Assembly: GCA_900552855.1 (NCBI GenBank)
Contig: USBG01000049.1
Span: 1 to 11,205, forward strand
Reading direction: 5' to 3'
Origin: an uncultured Phascolarctobacterium sp.
Lineage (GTDB): Bacteria; Bacillota; Negativicutes; Acidaminococcales; Acidaminococcaceae
Length of the DNA: 11,205 nt
Under the pieces are notes generated by a model. That model saw only the letters and a list, made by a program, of their open reading frames with translations. It had not been told where the DNA came from and searched no databases. Positions 1 to 6,513 of the stretch are shown here, in pieces. The position numbers were made by a program, and so were the translations under genes. Position 1 is the first letter of the stretch, and the number at the start of each line of letters is the position of its first letter.

Positions 1-348
1 GGCAATCTCCAATACAAAGCTTAAAGGCAGCTTGTGCTCCTTCATATATTCCTTTAATGTTACACCGTCAACATATTCCATAACGATATATTGACCAGTC
101 TCATCAGAAATTACATCATAAATATTGATAATATAGGGGTGAACAAGACGTGCAGCAGATTTAGCCTCTCTACGGAACTGTGCCAACAGCTCTTTATCAG
201 CCAAATACTGGTCTCGCAGCATTTTTACCGCCACATTGCGGTCAAGCAGCTCATCATGAGCTAAGAATACCTCGGCCATGCCGCCATAGCCAATAGGACG
301 GATTATTTTATAGCGTCCGTTCAATATGGTTTTGGTATTATTATCCAT
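1..348 (-). CDS. prkC: Ser/Thr protein kinase, PrkC/Stk1 family, N-terminal part only
   Basis: This is the first 116 codons of a Hanks-type Ser/Thr kinase; the rest lies beyond the left edge. My translation starts at the ATG at 346-348. It shows the glycine-rich loop IGYGGMAEV (residues 19-27), the ATP-anchoring lysine in VAVK (K42), the helix-C glutamate in FRREAKSAARLVHP (E61) and the hinge MEYVDG (90-95). The catalytic HRD and DFG motifs, the transmembrane segment and any PASTA repeats would be further left and are not visible. The start overlaps the end of the phosphatase gene by 8 bases (ATGGATAA), which suggests translational coupling. A GGGGAGG ribosome binding site lies at 358-364, 9 bases before the ATG. 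Kinases in this position are usually membrane sensors of muropeptides with extracellular PASTA repeats. Assignment to that subfamily rests on gene order, whereas kinase identity rests on the motifs. Confidence 0.93.
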   Translation of the reverse strand, partial: MDNNTKTILNGRYKIIRPIGYGGMAEVFLAHDELLDRNVAVKMLRDQYLADKELLAQFRREAKSAARLVHPYIINIYDVISDETGQYIVMEYVDGVTLKEYMKEHKLPLSFVLEIA

Positions 349-1084
349 TCAAGCTTTCCTCCCCAAAGTGACCTAGGTCTATGATAATTAAGGAAACATT
401 ATCACGACCACCATTATTTAGTGCCCTTTCCAAAAGCTGTGCTCCTGCCTCTTCCACATCCTCCAAGGCGATTAGCTCTGCTATTTCCTCATCCTTGAGC
501 ATATCAGTAAGTCCATCACTGCATAAAAGGAGCCTATCATCAGACTGTACCTCAAACTGCAGCAAATCAGCATTAATTTCCTTCTCCACACCAACAGCCT
601 GCAGCAGCATATGGCGCTGAGGATGCACCAAAGCCTCTTCAGGAGTAATTTTTCCCTCCTGTAACAGCTTTTCTACATAGGTGTGATCCTTTGTTAGCTG
701 CTTAAGCTGATTATCTCTAAAAATATATAGACGACTGTCACCAATGTGGCAGCAGTAGGCCTTATTATCTCCTGGCAGATACAGTGCTGTCATGGTAGTA
801 CCCATACCATTATAGCTAGTATTATTTATGGACATTTTATGTACATGTTCGTTGGCTTTACTTAAGGCATCTAAAAGAACAGTCTCTGCATCGCTCTTGT
901 CATCATGACGTAAGCTGTGAGTTGCAGCCTCAAAAGCCTTGATAGTAGAACGACTAGCAATTTCTCCTGCCAAGTAGCCACCCATGCCATCTGCTACAGC
1001 AAAAAGATGGGGTTCTCTTATTAGCAGTGAATCTTCATTATTTTCCCTTACTAAGCCAACATGAGTCTTGCTTATTACACGCAT
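341..1084 (-). CDS. prpC: PP2C-family Ser/Thr protein phosphatase (PrpC/Stp)
   Basis: This is a metal-dependent PP2C phosphatase of 247 residues, the usual length for bacterial PrpC/Stp, soluble and without a signal peptide. All main family motifs are present: the N-terminal RENNED (13-18), the metal-binding DGMGG (32-36), GDSR (115-118), SDGLTD (189-194) and the terminal GGRDN (225-229), whose aspartates coordinate the two catalytic Mn/Mg ions. It removes phosphate from proteins phosphorylated by the kinase encoded next to it, typically cell-wall, division and translation targets. The ATG at 1082-1084 directly abuts the rlmN stop codon (TAA at 1085-1087) with no intergenic base. Its own stop at 341-343 overlaps the kinase start by 8 bases. 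Phosphatase and kinase are therefore very likely made from one transcript in a coupled ratio. Confidence 0.96.
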   Translation of the reverse strand: MRVISKTHVGLVRENNEDSLLIREPHLFAVADGMGGYLAGEIASRSTIKAFEAATHSLRHDDKSDAETVLLDALSKANEHVHKMSINNTSYNGMGTTMTALYLPGDNKAYCCHIGDSRLYIFRDNQLKQLTKDHTYVEKLLQEGKITPEEALVHPQRHMLLQAVGVEKEINADLLQFEVQSDDRLLLCSDGLTDMLKDEEIAELIALEDVEEAGAQLLERALNNGGRDNVSLIIIDLGHFGEESLNG

Positions 1085-2146
1085 TTATTTGTTCCCCTGT
1101 TCCTTGGCAAACTTAGCCCGCAGCTGGCCGCAGGCAGCGTCAATATCCTTACCCATTTCCTTGCGCACCGTTGCATTAATACGGTTCTTTTGCAAAATTT
1201 TCAAAAAGCGTTCCACAGCTATCTTAGACGGACGCTCAAAGCCCTGCTCCGGCACAGGATTAGCCGGAATAAGATTAACTGTAGCATGCTTATAGCGCAG
1301 GAAATTACTTAACAGCTCTGCATCCTGAGGGCTGTCGTTTTTATGCTTCAATAAAATATATTCATATGTTACCTGACGTCCACCAACCTGACTATATGCT
1401 TCAGCAGCACCAATAACATCTACGAAGGGAAAGCCCTTCTCCACAGGCATCAGCTCTAAACGCAGGTCAGAACGTACCGCATGAAGGGAAATAGCCAGGT
1501 TAATAGGCTTGCCCTCCTCAGCTAAACGTTGAATGCCAGGAATAATACCACAGGTAGAAATAGTCATGTTACGATAGCTCATGAAGCAGGTATCCTCACG
1601 ATGGAGAAAATCCAGTGCACCTAAAACATTATCATAGTTCAACATCGGTTCACCGCTACCCATAACAACTACACGACTAACCATAGCATTTTTGCTACGC
1701 AAGCGCTCATTAAAAAGATACACCTGAGCAATGATTTCTGCTGCGGACAGATTACGCACACAGCCATTTAAGCCGCTAGCACAAAAGGCGCAATGCATAT
1801 CACAGCCAACCTGACTGGAAACGCACACGCTATAGCCATAATCATGGTGCATCAATACCGTTTCCACAGAATTACCATCAGGTAAACCAATTAACAGCTT
1901 ACTAGTAAGACCATCAGTAGAGTTTTGCTCACGCAATATCTTAAGCTCTCGCGGTAAAACAGAAAAATTTTCCTCTAAAACAGCAATATCATTTTTGCTC
2001 AGATTACGCATCTCTTCAAAATTGAAAACTGATTTTTGATATAGCCACTGAAAAACCTGCTTAGCGCGGAATTTTTTTAAGCCTAAAGCAAGAAAGCGCT
2101 CCTCTAGCTCCTTAGGTCCTAATCCAAAAATATCATGCTTTAACAT
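1085..2146 (-). CDS. rlmN: Dual-specificity 23S rRNA (A2503-C2) / tRNA (A37-C2) methyltransferase RlmN
   Basis: This radical-SAM enzyme makes 2-methyladenosine in 23S rRNA at the peptidyl-transferase centre and in some tRNAs. The 353 residues match the usual family length. The CX3CX2C cluster that holds the 4Fe-4S centre is at C115, C119 and C122 (in GCDMHCAFC). The family's methyl-carrying catalytic cysteine is visible as C339 in AACGQL, with C108 seven residues before the cluster and E95 at the usual spacing. GSGEPM (163-168) is the SAM-binding GxGEP motif, with serine in place of the more usual methionine. The N-terminal LxxxGxKxFRAKQVFQWLY region (about 20-36) is the family's RNA-binding start. 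These features separate RlmN from Cfr only in part, but the core operon context favours RlmN. The gene lies 58 bases after rsmB with a GAGGT site before its ATG. Confidence 0.96.
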   Translation of the reverse strand: MLKHDIFGLGPKELEERFLALGLKKFRAKQVFQWLYQKSVFNFEEMRNLSKNDIAVLEENFSVLPRELKILREQNSTDGLTSKLLIGLPDGNSVETVLMHHDYGYSVCVSSQVGCDMHCAFCASGLNGCVRNLSAAEIIAQVYLFNERLRSKNAMVSRVVVMGSGEPMLNYDNVLGALDFLHREDTCFMSYRNMTISTCGIIPGIQRLAEEGKPINLAISLHAVRSDLRLELMPVEKGFPFVDVIGAAEAYSQVGGRQVTYEYILLKHKNDSPQDAELLSNFLRYKHATVNLIPANPVPEQGFERPSKIAVERFLKILQKNRINATVRKEMGKDIDAACGQLRAKFAKEQGNK

Positions 2147-2204
2147 AAGTAAAGTACCTCAATTTATTTATACACAGACTATTTATCAGAATAATCTCTG
2201 CTTT

Positions 2205-3560
2205 TTATTCGCTTTGACGTTTTTCTAGCACACAGATATAGAAACCATCAGTACCATCATTTTGTGGCAGTAGTTGCAGCTCGTCTACCAGCTCCCCTGT
2301 AAGCGGATGCTTAAAGGGAACACGCTGCCATTCAGGCTTAACCTGCAAGAACTCCTCTACTAAATAATGGTTTTCTGCCTGTTCAATGGTGCAGGTACTA
2401 TAAATCAAGCGACCGCCATCTTTAACATAGCGGCAGGCATTGCGCAAAATCTTTAGCTGCAGCGGTGGAAATAGCTTCAGCTCGTTACGTTTTTTACGCC
2501 AGCGTGCCTCCGCTCTACGGCGTAAAACACCAAGGCCGGAGCAAGGAGCATCAACTAATACTCTATCAAAGCTTTTACCCCATTCTGGCTTGAAAATTGT
2601 GCCATCACTAAGCTGCGGCTTGATGATACTAATGTTTAAGCGCTCTGCATTTTCTGCAATCAGCTTCAGCTTATGCTCATGTACATCACAGGCAATAATT
2701 TCACCTTTATTTTCCATCAGCTGTGCCACATGAGTGGTTTTGCCACCAGGCGCACTGCACATATCCAGCACCCTCATGCCAGGCTCTGCACCAACAACAG
2801 ATCCAACCAACATAGAGCTTTCATCCTGCACATAAAAGGCATTTTCCAGCTTAGCAAATACGCTGCTCAGTGAAGGCATTCTATCACAAACAATACCGTC
2901 CTCGCTCCATTTAGATGCATGACATTCTGCGCCGGCCTCCTCCAAATCAGACAAAAGCTGCTGCCTAGTTGTTGTCAGAGTATTAGTACGCATACAAACG
3001 GGAGCAGGAGTATTATCAAACTGCAGCAGCTTTTCCACGCCCTCACGGCCGTAGGGACCAAGCCAACGCTTAATCAGCCAGCGGGGATGAAAATACTCTA
3101 AGGACAAATAACCAGCATCGTCCTCCTCCGCATCAGGGAACTTAAATTCTCCTGCTGCCTGCTTACGCAACAGACTGCGCAATACTGCGTTAACAAACTT
3201 GGCGCTACCCTCATTGCTCAGGCTTCTTGCCAGCTTAACAGCCTCATTACAGGCTGCAGAATCAGGAATTCTATCCATATACAAAAGCTGGTATGCACTG
3301 ATACGCAGTACGCTTAGAATTTCCTTTTCAATTTTATCCAGTGGTCTGGTAACACATTGCTGCAAATACCAATCAATAGTACCAACAGCCTTGATAGTGC
3401 CATATACAAGCTCTGTCAAAAGACGTCGCTCTAAATCATCTAAGGGATTATTACGCAGAAACTTATTAACTGCAATATTAGTATAGGCTCCATCAACAAG
3501 CACCTGCTGCACAATAATTGCAGCCGCACTACGAGCATTAACTAGCATTTTTTTTGCCAT
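2205..3560 (-). CDS. rsmB: 16S rRNA (cytosine-967-C5)-methyltransferase RsmB
   Basis: This SAM-dependent m5C methyltransferase of 16S rRNA (also called Sun/RsmB) has 451 residues, the normal length. An N-terminal NusB-like RNA-binding domain (about 8-135) includes LxxLVYGTIKAVGTIDWYL and KFVNAVLR. It is followed by the linker CMRTNTL (189-195) and the methyltransferase domain. SAM motif I reads DMCSAPGGKT (266-275), motif IV is DAPCSGLG (337-344) with C340, and motif VI is YSTCTI (387-392) with C390. The two cysteines are the pair used in catalysis and product release in this family. The first ATG (3558-3560) is preferred because GAGG lies 6 bases before it; a second ATG four codons downstream has no site. 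The start lies inside the 3' end of the DUF116 gene (23-base overlap), a sign of translational coupling. Confidence 0.97.
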   Translation of the reverse strand: MAKKMLVNARSAAAIIVQQVLVDGAYTNIAVNKFLRNNPLDDLERRLLTELVYGTIKAVGTIDWYLQQCVTRPLDKIEKEILSVLRISAYQLLYMDRIPDSAACNEAVKLARSLSNEGSAKFVNAVLRSLLRKQAAGEFKFPDAEEDDAGYLSLEYFHPRWLIKRWLGPYGREGVEKLLQFDNTPAPVCMRTNTLTTTRQQLLSDLEEAGAECHASKWSEDGIVCDRMPSLSSVFAKLENAFYVQDESSMLVGSVVGAEPGMRVLDMCSAPGGKTTHVAQLMENKGEIIACDVHEHKLKLIAENAERLNISIIKPQLSDGTIFKPEWGKSFDRVLVDAPCSGLGVLRRRAEARWRKKRNELKLFPPLQLKILRNACRYVKDGGRLIYSTCTIEQAENHYLVEEFLQVKPEWQRVPFKHPLTGELVDELQLLPQNDGTDGFYICVLEKRQSE

Positions 3561-4332
3561 TAGCTTCCTCTTTATCTAAAAACACTAAAATAGCTTCTTC
3601 TAATTTATCAATATCAACACGTGTGTTAAAGCAGGGTCCAAAGGGACGTTCATTGAGTACGCCTAAAACCGGTAACGGGAAAACATCCTGAATACCGCTT
3701 GTCAAATCACGTTCACAGGCAACAGCCACAATAGCCTTTGGTCTGGCCTGCTTTACCATTTGCCTTGCCAAGGTACCACCTGTAGCAACTGCTACAGAAC
3801 AGCCATACTTATGGGCCAGCGCCAGCATAGCGCCAACACTACAACCACCACATTGCTTACAATTTTCTACGTTGCGGGTAATTTTATGCACGCAGGTATC
3901 CTTTTGAATACAATGAGGCGTCAAAATCATAATTCTATTGCCTGGTACCTTTACTCTATGCTGCAACACTAAATTATTGCTTACCTCAATAAAGGACTGC
4001 TCAATTTTAACTCTGGGAATATTAAAAAGACGACCTAAAACTACCGCAAAGGGAAACAGGATATTAATCGCCTTCCAAGCCCAAAAATAGAACAGCTTCA
4101 TAATAGGAATACCTAAAAGAGCCATTACAATGCCTACAACACCTGTCATAAGAGCAAAAACAATTGCCATACTAAAGATGCCAAAAATAGCAGGCAGATA
4201 ACGATGTATTTGTGCCAAGCCAGGCACAGTAACCTTCCAGACAATATAGACCATTACAGCACCAACTAAAGCACTAATGGAGGTCAGGGCCATAAAAATA
4301 CGTTTCTTGGGTTTAAAAATTGTTTCCGTCAT
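3538..4332 (-). CDS. DUF116 family membrane protein with cysteine clusters, function unknown
   Basis: I recognise this as a DUF116 protein of 264 residues; no biochemical role is established to my knowledge. The N-terminal third is hydrophobic, with likely membrane segments at about 13-33, 45-72 and 78-101. The C-terminal part is soluble and cysteine-rich: C141 and C147 (PHCIQKDTC), C158, C161 and C164 (CKQCGGC), C178, C206 (ACERDL) and C234 (GPCFNTRVD). This spacing suggests metal or Fe-S cluster binding, which is inference. VAVATGG and IVAVACERDL around 180-210 look like a conserved alpha/beta core. The gene sits between fmt and rsmB, 51 bases after fmt with an AGAGGA site 11-12 bases before the ATG, and overlaps rsmB by 23 bases. 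That places it inside a translation operon, but the context does not tell its job. Confidence 0.9.
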   Translation of the reverse strand: MTETIFKPKKRIFMALTSISALVGAVMVYIVWKVTVPGLAQIHRYLPAIFGIFSMAIVFALMTGVVGIVMALLGIPIMKLFYFWAWKAINILFPFAVVLGRLFNIPRVKIEQSFIEVSNNLVLQHRVKVPGNRIMILTPHCIQKDTCVHKITRNVENCKQCGGCSVGAMLALAHKYGCSVAVATGGTLARQMVKQARPKAIVAVACERDLTSGIQDVFPLPVLGVLNERPFGPCFNTRVDIDKLEEAILVFLDKEEANGKKNAS

Positions 4333-4383
4333 TTTTGGAAAAGATCCTCTTTTATTACTTTTAACATATTTTAGGAATAGAGC

Positions 4384-5328
4384 TTACGCCTCTGCACCTA
4401 AAACATCGCCCTCCTGAACGCCACGTCCATTAATAAATACCTGGGCAGGCATTCTTTTTTTAGATTCAGGCTGAACCTCTAAAATTTCGAGCAAAACGTC
4501 ACCGCAGGCAACCTTAAAGGTTTTCTTGGACACCTCTACTACAGTACCAGGCACAGCCTTAGCAGTCTCACTAGTAACACGGCTGCACCACAGCTTTAGG
4601 CTTTTGCCATTAGGAAGCTTGGTGTAGGTGCTAGGAGCAGGATTAAAGCCGCGAATAAGATTGTGCACCTCAGCAGCAGGCTTAGACCAATCAATTCGCT
4701 CCATGCTTCTATCCAGTAAGGTTGCATAGGTTGCTTCAGCATTATTTTGCGGAACTGCCTTTACAGTGCCAGCCTCAAGACCATCAATGGTAGTCAAAAG
4801 CAGCTTAGCGCCTTCCTCCATTAATGCGTCATGCAGCTCGCCCATAGTAGTTTCCTCACCAATAGGAACAACAACCTTAGACAGCATATCACCAGTATCC
4901 ATGCCGATATCCATTTGCATAATAGTTACGCCAGACTCCTTTTCGCCCTTAATTATAGCGTACTGGATGGGAGCAGCACCACGATACTTAGGCAGTAAAG
5001 AAGCATGAACATTAATGCAGCCATATTTAGGCATCTCTAAAATAGCCTTAGGCAAAAATTGACCAAAGGCAGCAACTACGATTAAATCTGGATTAAAGCT
5101 TTGCAGCAGGTCAATAACCTCCTGATCCTTAACCTTTAATGGCTGATGAACCTCAAAGCCGTGCTCTAAAGCATACTCCTTTACAGGAGTCATCAGCATT
5201 TTATTGCCACGTCCCTTCGGACGGTCTGGCTGAGTAAACACTGCGACAATTTCATGCTTGCCGCTTTCAGTCAGCGCCTTTAAGCTGCCAACTGCAAAAT
5301 CAGGAGTTCCCATAAATACAATACGCAT
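4384..5328 (-). CDS. fmt: Methionyl-tRNA formyltransferase
   Basis: Fmt transfers a formyl group from 10-formyltetrahydrofolate to Met-tRNA(fMet), preparing it for bacterial initiation in the cytosol. The 314 residues match the usual length. The N-terminal Rossmann-type formyltransferase domain opens with MRIVFMGTPDFA. The catalytic triad is visible as N106 and H108 in the INVHASLLPKYRGAAPIQ stretch (105-122) and D144 in MDTGDM. The tRNA-contacting loop QPDRPKGRG is at 33-41. The C-terminal OB-like domain runs from about 208 and ends with the VFINGRGVQEGDVLG region. The gene starts 14 bases after def, with AAAGGAG at 5335-5341 placed 6 bases before the ATG. Def and Fmt carry out opposite steps of the formyl cycle, and their adjacency is conserved across bacteria. 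Confidence 0.98.
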   Translation of the reverse strand: MRIVFMGTPDFAVGSLKALTESGKHEIVAVFTQPDRPKGRGNKMLMTPVKEYALEHGFEVHQPLKVKDQEVIDLLQSFNPDLIVVAAFGQFLPKAILEMPKYGCINVHASLLPKYRGAAPIQYAIIKGEKESGVTIMQMDIGMDTGDMLSKVVVPIGEETTMGELHDALMEEGAKLLLTTIDGLEAGTVKAVPQNNAEATYATLLDRSMERIDWSKPAAEVHNLIRGFNPAPSTYTKLPNGKSLKLWCSRVTSETAKAVPGTVVEVSKKTFKVACGDVLLEILEVQPESKKRMPAQVFINGRGVQEGDVLGAEA

Positions 5329-5342
5329 AGTGTGCTCCTTTC

Positions 5343-5825
5343 TTATCTAACAACATCAGTAGGCTTTTCTTTTTGCTTAGGAGTAATGGTTTGGGCTTTA
5401 TCAATAAAAAGAACACCCTCTAAATGATCCAGCTCGTGCTGAACAGCAATTGCCAGCAGTCCGTCAGTTTGAAGCAGCATTCTTTCACCAGTGCGGTCAG
5501 TATATTCGCACTCAACATACTCAGCACGTTCAACCTCACCTTCATAATCAGGTACGGATAAGCAGCCCTCGCCGCCAACAACACTGCCTTCTTTTTTAAC
5601 AATAACAGGATTAATCATTTCATAAACGCCTTCGCCTACGTCAATAACCACAACACGCTTAGAAACACCAACCTGAGGAGCTGCCAAGCCAACGCCATCA
5701 GCAGCATACATGGTCTCAGTCATATCCTTCAATAAACGAACCAGTTTTTTATCAATGCGCTCCACAGGAGCAGCAACTTTACGCAGCACCGGATCACCAG
5801 CAACTACAATTTTTAATTTTGCCAT
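5343..5825 (-). CDS. def: Peptide deformylase
   Basis: Def is the metalloenzyme that removes the N-formyl group from nascent proteins as they leave the ribosome. It has 160 residues, typical of the shorter deformylases. All three family motifs are intact: GVGLAAPQ (44-51), EGCLSVP (86-92) and QHELDHLEG (129-137). C88, H130 and H134 bind the metal and E131 is the general base. The tail after about residue 147 is polar and lysine-rich (TPKQKEKP), consistent with a flexible C-terminus. The ATG at 5823-5825 is preceded by a perfect AAGGAGG site at 5834-5840. This is the first gene of the operon, with its own promoter at about 5898-5936. The closely packed downstream genes fmt, DUF116, rsmB, rlmN, prpC and prkC probably share the transcript. 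Confidence 0.98.
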   Translation of the reverse strand: MAKLKIVVAGDPVLRKVAAPVERIDKKLVRLLKDMTETMYAADGVGLAAPQVGVSKRVVVIDVGEGVYEMINPVIVKKEGSVVGGEGCLSVPDYEGEVERAEYVECEYTDRTGERMLLQTDGLLAIAVQHELDHLEGVLFIDKAQTITPKQKEKPTDVVR

Positions 5826-5897
5826 AAAAAAATCCTCCTTAAAAATACTCTATCTGAAAATTGGGACAAAAAGTCCACTTTACTATCCTAACATAGT

Positions 5898-5926
5898 ATT
5901 ATACCACAAATTCCCATGCTGTTGCA
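5898..5926 (-). promoter_or_regulatory. Probable sigma-A promoter of the def operon (extended -10)
   Basis: On the minus strand, TATAAT occupies 5903-5898 and is preceded by TGG at 5906-5904, giving the extended -10 form TGnTATAAT. The region about 17-19 bases upstream (near 5921-5926, TGCAAC/TGTGCA) is only a weak -35 match, as is common when the -10 is extended. Predicted initiation near 5891 leaves a leader of about 65 bases before the def ATG, ending in AAGGAGG at 5834-5840. The promoter lies just after the hsd terminator, so def is transcribed separately from the restriction locus. Confidence 0.7.
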
Positions 5927-5935
5927 CACTTAAGC

Positions 5936-5968
5936 AAAAGAAAAAGCAGATAGCACGAAGCTATCCGC
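5936..5968 (-). terminator. Rho-independent terminator of the hsd transcript
   Basis: Read on the minus strand, GCGGATAGC (5968-5960) can pair with GCTATCTGC (5954-5946) across a 5-base TTCGT loop. This gives nine pairs with a single G-U wobble. It is followed at once by TTTTTCTTTT (5945-5936). Stem, short loop and T tract make a textbook intrinsic terminator for transcripts coming from hsdR. On the plus strand the stem has an A-C mismatch and no T tract follows, so it acts in one direction only. It separates the restriction locus from the def promoter. Confidence 0.9.
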
Positions 5969-6008
5969 TGAATTACAATTTCATTTATAAATATTTATGG
6001 AATATATG

Positions 6009-6031
6009 TGTGATGTTATCATAACATCACA
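6009..6031. repeat. Perfect 23-bp palindrome between hsdR and its terminator
   Basis: TGTGATGTTAT (6009-6019) is followed by one base (C6020) and then its exact reverse complement ATAACATCACA (6021-6031). No T tract follows on either strand, so it is not a standard terminator, and the central gap of one base makes a full RNA hairpin sterically tight. A dimeric protein-binding site is therefore at least as likely. A 13-base palindrome (AATTTT-G-AAAATT, 6031-6043) shares its edge base, and a 12-base AT palindrome lies at 5987-5998. Function unknown. Confidence 0.8.
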
Positions 6032-6093
6032 ATTTTGAAAATTTACAATCGCCCTGCTCGTCATTACGATAATCCAGGCAATAATAAATAAAG

Positions 6094-6513
6094 TTAACCA
6101 ACAGCACCATCATAAGTAGCATTATGCCTAAAGGTATCAACAATGCTTAAAATATCTAACAACTGCGGTACTTCAAAAATGTCTGTCATTGGCCTTGGCT
6201 CAGTAAAGGGTGGATTCATAAGCACCTGCTTAGTTTCAACATAGCCATTAACCTTAATATAATCAACTATTTTATTCATAAAAACAATCTGATTCTGGTT
6301 TAAATGATTACTATTGATAAAATCAGCAAAAGCTTCTCTAATAGCCTCCTCATCCATACCCGCAATAGTGCGGATTAAGATACCTAAAGGAGTTACACCA
6401 AACTCGCGCTTATAATCATCCTTGCTGCCCAAATCATTGTACAGAATATCCTCTAGTTTTTTGTATTCCTCTCCTGTCAAAGGCTTGTTATGCGTTAGCT
6501 TAAAAATAGCCAA
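6094..6513 (-). pseudogene. hsdR: Detached C-terminal domain of HsdR (downstream of the frameshift)
   Basis: This frame encodes the last about 139 residues of the HsdR polypeptide, in the EcoEI-type HsdR C-terminal domain. It includes LTHNKPLTGEEYKKLEDIL near the start, the FGVTPLGILIRTIAGMD stretch (about 39-55) and a tail ending in VDTFRHNA plus a few residues. It lies in the -1 frame relative to the large upstream HsdR frame and overlaps its end by 19 bases. Adding one A to the AAAA run at 6521-6518 joins them as a continuous protein through the sequence MNKNSLAIFKLTHNKPL. The only start near its beginning is a TTG at 6511-6513 with no ribosome binding site, so independent translation is unlikely. 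In the family this domain helps hold the R subunit on the methyltransferase core. I read it as the 3' part of a broken gene. Confidence 0.88.

Noticed and set aside
2147..2204. Separate promoter for rlmN (TATAAA before the gene)
   Set aside because: Initiation would fall on the ribosome binding site and no -35 is seen; the gap is probably just intra-operon spacing.
5420..5602. 60-residue alternative frame inside def on the same strand
   Set aside because: It overlaps the conserved EGCLSVP and HELDH motifs of def in another frame and has no recognisable content.
5864..5876. Hairpin or riboswitch in the def leader (GGAC-AAAAA-GTCC)
   Set aside because: Only four base pairs with a mismatch just outside; too weak, and the leader of about 65 bases is too short for a known riboswitch class.
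6009..6031. CRP-type operator
   Set aside because: The half-sites TGTGA and TCACA are present but 13 bases apart instead of 6, so it does not fit a CRP/FNR dimer site.
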